Both the position numbers and the translations under genes were made by a program. A DNA stretch of 18,957 nucleotides, from the NCBI GenBank assembly GCA_029266295.1, contig JAQSXD010000018.1, forward strand, positions 1 to 18,957, written 5' to 3'. The notes under the pieces were generated by a model that was given only the letters and a program-made list of their open reading frames with translations, did no database searches and had not been told where the DNA came from. Shown here piece by piece: positions 14,493 to 18,957 of the stretch; position 1 is the stretch's first letter; every line of letters begins with the position of its first letter. Source of the stretch: Bacillota bacterium (GTDB lineage Bacteria; Bacillota; Clostridia; Peptostreptococcales; Anaerovoracaceae).

Positions 14493-14576
14493 GTACGACT
14501 CCTTACCATCTAATTGATCTGAGTTCACGGCTCAAATGATTTCATTGATCAAACTGTACGACTCGCGTAATTGATC
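14493..14576. repeat. Duplicated leader motif upstream of the HAD gene
   Basis: GTACGACTC occurs at 14493-14501 and 14556-14564, and TAATTGATC at 14511-14519 and 14568-14576, so the same pair of 9-mers is repeated in the same order with inner gaps of 9 and 3 nt. A TTGATCAA palindrome (14545-14552) lies between them. The downstream copy includes the HAD ribosome site. This may be a small duplication or a pair of regulator sites. Confidence 0.5.
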
Positions 14577-14600
14577 ATAACTGTCGGCTCTACATTATTA

Positions 14601-14629
14601 AATTTACCATATCTACAAGACTCTGTAAA
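14601..14629 (-). promoter_or_regulatory. Possible promoter of the HAD gene
   Basis: On the minus strand TTTACA (14629-14624) is followed after 17 nt by TAAATT (14606-14601), matching sigma-A boxes 5/6 and 4/6. It lies directly after the PRD regulator stop. If used, the duplicated motif at 14493-14576 lies in the leader. Confidence 0.35.
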
Positions 14630-14643
14630 CGAACCGATTGTGA

Positions 14644-16179
14644 TTACGCCAGAGAAAAGAGATAATCCTCCAGGAATTTACCATAATTCGTTTTCGTAAC
14701 AGTAGAGAGATCCGCCGTTGGTTTTCGAGTGTCTCTCAAAGGGGCGGTCGATATGATAAAATCATATTCATCTTCGGCCTTGTATGTGTATTGATAAGTT
14801 GAACATACGTCTATGATTTCCAAATCCAGCGACAACTCAGATAAATACTTGCAAAGAGTAATTCCTGCGGAGATTCCGCTGTTGCACACCAGCAGCGCTT
14901 TTTTCTTCTTGATGGTTCTCTTTTGAGAAAGCGTAAAATGCATGGCCAGGATGATCAGTTCCTCTTCACTGGGCTTAACGCCGCAAATTCCCTCATACAA
15001 ATTGCTGGACTTTGAAACTGCATTGAAAATCTCCAGATTCTTCTTTGAGAACTCATTTCTTTGTACGGTATTGATCGGTATGCATTCTTCAAGCCGTTCC
15101 AGTGAATTCTTTAAATGAAAAAGAATACCGAAGAACAGCAGTTTATCAGAAGCAAAGGATGATCCGAGCTGCGCATCTACATAATCAATGAGGCAGATGG
15201 CCAGGAGTTCGATCTTCTTCGGTATATCCTTCATGATATCATCTGCATTTGCTTTCAGCGCATGATGATGAAACGTATTGTAGCTCATTAGATGCATACA
15301 GATATAAATGCGCTCTGACTCAGGAAACGAGAGACTGAATTCCTGCTCAATCCTAGAAGCAATATAGTCAGCTGTGCTCCGCTCCAGTCTGCCGTATTCC
15401 CCTTCCGGCGGCAGAAAGCATTCGTCCACATTCTTGCCGGAGCTTAATCTTGCAATGCAGATAATCAGATGGGTAACCAATGCTACGAAGAACTCATTGG
15501 TGAGAAAGAAATCGAATTTCTTTTCCGCATCTTCAATGATTGCAAAGACAGGTTTATTATCTATTTTAGGGTACACATCTTTCACTCTGAGAAGCTTTTC
15601 ATCGGAAATTCTGCTAGAAGAATCGAAATCCGTCATCAACAGCTGCTCTCTGGTTTTATAAATGTCAAAAAATCCAGCAATAGCATTTCGTCTGGACACT
15701 TCATTTCCGATAATACCAATTCCACGCCGCTGGGTCTTAAAAAGCTGCAGCTCAAAATTAGAAAGCCATTGACTGACCCATTCCAAATCCTTTAGAATGG
15801 CCGTTCGGCTGATATAAAACTGATCCGCAAAAAACTGGATCGTAAGCTCGTCATTGGAAAAGATCAAAGCCTTGAGCATTTCAAGCCTTCTTACTACCCC
15901 TTCATCAAAAAGACTGAACTTTTCATTGTTTAACAGATCTTCCAGCTTTCTCCGGTCAGCATCTGAAATAAGCAGCCTGAGCCCCTGCCCCTGCTTCTTA
16001 TAAAATACGATATCAATCAGCCCGATATCAGAAAGCCAGTCTTCCAGCTTATGCATGTAATTCTGTATGGAACGCTTGGAGATTCCCACATGCTGTGATA
16101 AAAAATCCAGTGTCAGATAACTGTCACTTTGCAATAATAATTCCAGTATCTTTTTTAATCTTTCTTCAAAATGATTCAT
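14644..16179 (-). CDS. PRD-type transcriptional regulator with EIIB-like domain (BglG/LicR/MtlR-like)
   Basis: This 511-aa protein has, in order: an N-terminal HTH (about 10-70; LDFLSQHVGISKRSIQNYM), an Mga-like second HTH (about 100-140; IQFFADQFYISRTAILKDL), PRD1 with His237 and His296, PRD2 with His355 and His414, and a GatB-like EIIB domain with Cys432 in LLVCNSGISAG. All four PRD histidines are present, so phosphorylation by HPr and EII can be expected. The protein ends after EIIB and lacks the C-terminal EIIA domain of the longer LicR/MtlR types. It is a DNA-binding activator in type, not an RNA-binding antiterminator. The ATG at 16179 follows an in-frame stop and has only a distant GGGAG, so translation may be weak. 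It lies downstream of the PTS genes that it probably controls. Confidence 0.9.
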   Translation of the reverse strand: MNHFEERLKKILELLLQSDSYLTLDFLSQHVGISKRSIQNYMHKLEDWLSDIGLIDIVFYKKQGQGLRLLISDADRRKLEDLLNNEKFSLFDEGVVRRLEMLKALIFSNDELTIQFFADQFYISRTAILKDLEWVSQWLSNFELQLFKTQRRGIGIIGNEVSRRNAIAGFFDIYKTREQLLMTDFDSSSRISDEKLLRVKDVYPKIDNKPVFAIIEDAEKKFDFFLTNEFFVALVTHLIICIARLSSGKNVDECFLPPEGEYGRLERSTADYIASRIEQEFSLSFPESERIYICMHLMSYNTFHHHALKANADDIMKDIPKKIELLAICLIDYVDAQLGSSFASDKLLFFGILFHLKNSLERLEECIPINTVQRNEFSKKNLEIFNAVSKSSNLYEGICGVKPSEEELIILAMHFTLSQKRTIKKKKALLVCNSGISAGITLCKYLSELSLDLEIIDVCSTYQYTYKAEDEYDFIISTAPLRDTRKPTADLSTVTKTNYGKFLEDYLFSLA

Positions 16180-16230
16180 AACAGATTACCATTTGCTCCC
16201 AATATAATCAACAACAAAGTACTAGAGCAC

Positions 16231-16259
16231 ATTTTATCAATATACCACTAAACAATCAA
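16231..16259 (-). promoter_or_regulatory. Predicted promoter of the PRD regulator gene
   Basis: On the minus strand TTGATT (16259-16254) is followed after 17 nt by TAAAAT (16236-16231), giving 4/6 and 5/6 matches. It lies in the 134-nt gap after the 74-aa gene and would start transcription near 16224, so the regulator can be made independently of the PTS genes. Confidence 0.5.
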
Positions 16260-16313
16260 AAAAGCCAGTACCCAGCAGTCTTCTATCCGAGATGCCCGTG
16301 CCTATGCCGGTGA

Positions 16314-16538
16314 TTAAACCGTCTCTACGGTAAAATACAATACCTTTCCTGTATCGGTGCTTTTAATCAGGGTATTCACCAGACTGCATGCAGCCGGCCC
16401 CTCTATATTACTTACTTCAAATTCCAGCCGGAGACCTGTCTTTTTCACAAACTGAAATTCCACATCATTTTCCCTATATTCCGTAAGCAAATTGATAATC
16501 AAATCACTTGCCATGGGCGCATTCACAATTAACCGCAT
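16314..16538 (-). CDS. Small protein of unknown function (74 aa)
   Basis: I do not recognise this protein. It is a soluble, mixed alpha/beta sequence with no signal peptide, membrane segment or metal motif; it reads like beta-alpha-beta-beta-alpha-beta (MRLIVNAP, DLIINLLTEYREN, EFQFVKK, RLEFEVSN, SLVNTLIKS, VLYFTVETV), a layout seen in small ferredoxin-like or ACT-like domains. It has one Cys. Its start is well supported: ATG follows AAGGAGG, and the gene begins two bases after the RDD stop, so the two are translationally coupled. It is conserved-looking rather than a random frame, and probably works with the RDD protein or the PTS. Confidence 0.75.
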   Translation of the reverse strand: MRLIVNAPMASDLIINLLTEYRENDVEFQFVKKTGLRLEFEVSNIEGPAACSLVNTLIKSTDTGKVLYFTVETV

Positions 16539-16540
16539 TG

Positions 16541-17074
16541 TTACCTCCTTAAATTAACACTTGTCCTCGCCATCATATCAAACCCCGATCTTGATTCTTT
16601 ATTGGTAAAGATCGACAAGGATGCAATGAGAAACGGAAACCCTTGAAACAAATAGACGGACAGAAATTTTACAGCGCTTCTCACAATCATCATCAGGTGA
16701 TGCCAAATCCGCTTTCTGTTGGGATTCCATGAAACGACCCGCAGCCTCATCATCAGCTTGCCCAGAGTGGCTCCTGAGAAAATCAGCTGTGATGTGACTT
16801 CATAGATAAACCAGATCAGCAGCGTCTGCACATACGCTGTGTTGAACAACTTCAGCATTCGGTCCGCCAGTTCCTGATTATTAGGATCTGCAGGGCCCAC
16901 CTGTATGGCATCCAGTGCCGCTTTGACAGCCGGAAAATCCGGCTTACCTGTCATGTGATAGGTAACCATCAGAATGCAAAGTACAATGACGACATCAAGT
17001 GAAAATGCAGCCAAACGCCTTAAACGATATCCCCTTGGGGCTTCTTCTCCTAGATTCATACCAAGAAAACTCAT
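16541..17074 (-). CDS. RDD-family membrane protein
   Basis: This 177-aa protein begins with a short cytoplasmic tail and the RDD signature region RGYRLRRLAAFSLDVVI (Arg20, Ala23 and Asp27). It has three hydrophobic segments: about 23-40, 85-105 and 140-160. The second half contains GATLGKLMMRLRVV, the G-x-x-x-G-K-x-x-x-x-x-R-V block typical of the family. The frame opens at a GTG seven codons earlier, but AAGGTGATG sits at the right distance only from the ATG at 17074. RDD proteins are mostly uncharacterised; some have been linked to ion or small-molecule transport. Its place between an EIIC gene and a PRD regulator is unusual. A stable hairpin lies between it and EIIC. Confidence 0.85.
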   Translation of the reverse strand: MSFLGMNLGEEAPRGYRLRRLAAFSLDVVIVLCILMVTYHMTGKPDFPAVKAALDAIQVGPADPNNQELADRMLKLFNTAYVQTLLIWFIYEVTSQLIFSGATLGKLMMRLRVVSWNPNRKRIWHHLMMIVRSAVKFLSVYLFQGFPFLIASLSIFTNKESRSGFDMMARTSVNLRR

Positions 17075-17116
17075 GTTCATCACCTTATTTTTCACGCTCC
17101 AAAAGGAACAACTTTT

Positions 17117-17141
17117 CCCTCCCCGATGAAAACGGGGAGGG
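17117..17141 (-). other. Perfect 9-bp GC-rich hairpin after the EIIC gene
   Basis: CCCTCCCCG (17117-17125) and CGGGGAGGG (17133-17141) pair around a seven-base loop, about 68 nt after the EIIC stop and 43 nt before the RDD ATG. On the minus strand AAAAG, not a U-run, follows, so it probably protects the PTS message or gives partial termination. The 67 nt before it (17142-17208) are AT-rich with short repeats such as TGCATATT twice and several TTACTTATT-like units. Confidence 0.6.
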
Positions 17142-17208
17142 ACATAATCGATTGCTTATGCTTGCTTATTACTTACTTATTGCATATTATCTTTGCATAT
17201 TTCATTTC

Positions 17209-18492
17209 TTATTGATTGTCGGCAAGTCGTTCCATTTCATAGTTCTTCTTATCCCAAACACTGATAAAGGGGAGCCAGACTAAAAATGCGGCGGTAAAGG
17301 AAATCATCTGTGCCACAACACCCATCAGGCTTTTGGTCATTAAAAATCCGCTGATGAAAAATGGCGTTGTCCATGGAACCATAAGGTTGCAATAAGGAAA
17401 GATTCCCACAGCGGTTCCCACATACTGAATGGTCAGTACAACGATAGGCGCTGCGATAAATGGAATCATCAGGAATGGGTTTAATACGATGGGCAATCCA
17501 AAGGTAATGGGTTCATTGATATTGAACAGGCCAGGGCCGATTCCGATTCTTCCGATTTGTTTCAATAATTTAGATTTTGCGAAAACCAGCATGTAGACTA
17601 CAACGGGAAGGGTTGCACCCGATCCTCCCATCCAAATGCCATTTTCATAGAATGGCTGGGTTACAATATTTTGCGCCCCATTGCTGAGATTTTCTTGAAG
17701 ATTTACAATCCACATAGGCTCAAACAGCGGGAAAATAATAACTGCGGAACCGTGAATTCCAAGGGACCACAGGAAATGCTCCGCAAATACTGCCACCAAA
17801 GTACCGGCATAAGAAGTACCAAAGCCTCTTAACGGGGTAGAGATTACGGTTGTGATAAATTCCGGGAAGCTGCCCCAGGGTGTAACGGAAAACAATCCGC
17901 GGATAATGACAAACAACAGAATAATGACAGCGCCGGGAAGCAGCGCAACGAACTGCCGCGAAACACTTAGCGGTACTGATTTCGGCAGCTTGATTGTGAA
18001 ATTTTTCTGAACCAGCAATCGGTAGATTTCTCCGGAAATCAGCGCGATAATCAGCGCTGTAAAGAGTAAGTGTGCATCAAAGGTTGAAGCCGCCCATGCG
18101 GAAACAGTTGCGTCTCCATCCTGATAGGCACCAATGATATTGGTTGTGAAAAATGCAGCAAGTGCTATAATTCCTGCAGGAGTCCCATCAATTTTGTAGC
18201 TGTTTACAAGAGAGCTTGACACACCATAGCACGCAACCAAAGCGACGATTCCATAGGTGGCGTTCATGATAATTCCTTCAAATGCATTCCAATTTTCGCC
18301 AAAGGTATTGGTCATAAAATTGAGATAGGCTTCCACAGGGAATTCGGCGATGATCATAGAGAATGCACCGAGGATCAGAAGCGGCATAACCATAACGATA
18401 CCGTCACGCAGAGCGATGAGATGTCTTTGCGCTCCCATTTTGGAAGCGATGGGCAAAAACTTTTCTTCCATAAAGTTTTGCTTACTAGTCAT
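17209..18492 (-). CDS. PTS EIIC, lactose/cellobiose family
   Basis: This 427-aa polytopic protein has about ten membrane segments and matches CelB/ChbC-type EIIC. The conserved sugar-binding residues are visible: His247 in SLGIHGSAV and Glu327 in NINEPITFGLP. QRHLIALRDGIVMVMPLLI near the N-terminus is also typical. The ATG follows AAAGGAGG. It forms the membrane sugar channel and transfers phosphate from EIIB to the incoming disaccharide or amino sugar. No glycosidase is visible in the window that would name the sugar; cellobiose, chitobiose or lactose-type substrates are possible. It lies 39 nt after EIIB. Confidence 0.95.
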   Translation of the reverse strand: MTSKQNFMEEKFLPIASKMGAQRHLIALRDGIVMVMPLLILGAFSMIIAEFPVEAYLNFMTNTFGENWNAFEGIIMNATYGIVALVACYGVSSSLVNSYKIDGTPAGIIALAAFFTTNIIGAYQDGDATVSAWAASTFDAHLLFTALIIALISGEIYRLLVQKNFTIKLPKSVPLSVSRQFVALLPGAVIILLFVIIRGLFSVTPWGSFPEFITTVISTPLRGFGTSYAGTLVAVFAEHFLWSLGIHGSAVIIFPLFEPMWIVNLQENLSNGAQNIVTQPFYENGIWMGGSGATLPVVVYMLVFAKSKLLKQIGRIGIGPGLFNINEPITFGLPIVLNPFLMIPFIAAPIVVLTIQYVGTAVGIFPYCNLMVPWTTPFFISGFLMTKSLMGVVAQMISFTAAFLVWLPFISVWDKKNYEMERLADNQ

Positions 18493-18531
18493 TAAGATCC
18501 AACCTCCTTTAATGATTCTTTTTTAATAAAC

Positions 18532-18849
18532 TTACGAATTAACACTTTGGTATTTTGCAAACGCATTTGCAAAGATCTTTTCTCCATTTACAAGCGCATA
18601 ATCTGTGAAGTCAATGGTGTCAATAACAGCAATTTTTCCGCCGTATTCCTTCTGAAACCGTGGCATATGATACCTCACCTGAGGACCCAGCAGCAGAATG
18701 TCTGTACGCTCAAGCCGATCGCCTGCCTTATCAAAGGGAGCAGCATCAACATCAGCACTGATTCCCTTTGCTTCTGCAGCTTCTTTGATCCTGTCAATGA
18801 GCATGCCCGTAGACATTCCTAAGTTGCACAATAATGTAATGGTAAGCAT
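18532..18849 (-). CDS. PTS EIIB, lactose/cellobiose family
   Basis: This 105-aa single-domain protein has the phospho-cysteine Cys8 in LLCNLGMSTGMLI, the P-loop-like motif of the IIB-Lac/Cel family, followed by ILLLGPQVRYHMP, also typical. Cytoplasmic, it takes phosphate from EIIA and passes it to sugar bound to EIIC. The ATG comes directly after the EIIA stop (TGAATG) and its ribosome site GAGGGGGCGG lies inside the EIIA end, so translation is coupled. The cysteine motif reads CNLGMST instead of the commoner CSAGMST. Confidence 0.95.
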   Translation of the reverse strand: MLTITLLCNLGMSTGMLIDRIKEAAEAKGISADVDAAPFDKAGDRLERTDILLLGPQVRYHMPRFQKEYGGKIAVIDTIDFTDYALVNGEKIFANAFAKYQSVNS

Positions 18850-18957
18850 TCAAACCGCCCCCTCTTTCATCGTTTTGTATAAATGAATGAATTCTTCCGC
18901 CATATCCCGCATCAGCATCGCTGCTGTCAGATGATCCTGCGCATGTACCATCAGAAG
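18850..18957 (-). CDS. PTS EIIA, lactose/cellobiose family (C-terminal part, cut by the window edge)
   Basis: Only the last 35 codons are inside the window. LLMVHAQDHLTAAML is the family's active-site segment: the first His of HAQDH is the phosphorylated residue, and the Asp three later is the metal-binding residue of the EIIA-Lac trimer. MAEEFIHLY matches the C-terminal helix. The stop TGA is directly followed by the EIIB ATG. It receives phosphate from HPr and passes it to EIIB. Confidence 0.9.
   Translation of the reverse strand, partial: LLMVHAQDHLTAAMLMRDMAEEFIHLYKTMKEGAV

Noticed and set aside
16262..16310. T6 run on the minus strand after the 74-aa gene as a terminator
   Set aside because: I found no upstream segment that pairs with the GC-containing sequence before the T-run, so no stem supports it.
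1..18957. CRISPR arrays, tRNA/rRNA genes, insertion sequences, phage or toxin-antitoxin genes
   Set aside because: No regularly spaced repeats, cloverleaf-like sequences, transposase or integrase motifs were seen on either strand; repeats found are local and short.

Overview
The window (about 45% GC by eye, Shine-Dalgarno-rich) looks like a chromosomal segment of an anaerobic Firmicute of the class Clostridia. This rests on strong AGGAGG ribosome binding sites, a secreted glycosidase carrying a copper-amine-oxidase-N-like domain, RbsABC-type sugar ABC genes, a PRD regulator and a Lac/Cel-family PTS. No rRNA, tRNA, IS element, phage gene or CRISPR array was seen. Except for the first gene, everything lies on the minus strand, so transcription runs from high to low coordinates.

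Region 1 (1-1362, + strand) is the 3' part of a GH18-family glycosidase, cut by the left edge. It converges on the operon of region 2.

Region 2 (12386 down to 1477) is a ten-gene, probably single-operon carbohydrate locus. In transcription order it holds: an IolE-like TIM-barrel protein; an IolG-like Gfo/Idh/MocA dehydrogenase; a lipoprotein sugar-binding protein; IolH; an RbsA-type ATPase; an RbsC-type permease; an unusual 349-aa transaldolase-family protein; an IolB-type isomerase; an aldo/keto reductase; and a TauE/SafE-type exporter. An AraC-family regulator with a cupin sensor domain (13665-12796) lies just upstream with its own predicted promoter and a good intrinsic terminator. The locus is inositol-like, yet iolC (kinase), iolJ (aldolase), iolD (ring hydrolase) and iolA are absent from the window. 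The transaldolase sits exactly where kinase plus aldolase would be needed. 2-Deoxy-5-keto-gluconate, the IolB product, carries a dihydroxyacetone unit at C4-C6, so transaldolase chemistry could release malonate semialdehyde. The reductase could reduce that and the TauE-type protein could export the product. This would be an inositol-type counterpart of transaldolase sulfoglycolysis. It is a hypothesis, not a demonstrated pathway.

Region 3 (18957 down to 13829) is a PTS locus. It encodes the C-terminus of EIIA (cut by the right edge), EIIB and EIIC of the lactose/cellobiose family, an RDD membrane protein, an unrecognised 74-aa protein, a PRD-type regulator with a GatB-like EIIB domain, and a HAD hydrolase of the beta-phosphoglucomutase-like group. 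It ends at a strong terminator (13767-13809).

Non-coding structure is unusually rich. Most long junctions in both operons carry inverted repeats without U-tracts. The 203-nt leader of the sugar-binding-protein gene contains nested and mutually exclusive pairings that look like a switchable RNA or a complex operator.
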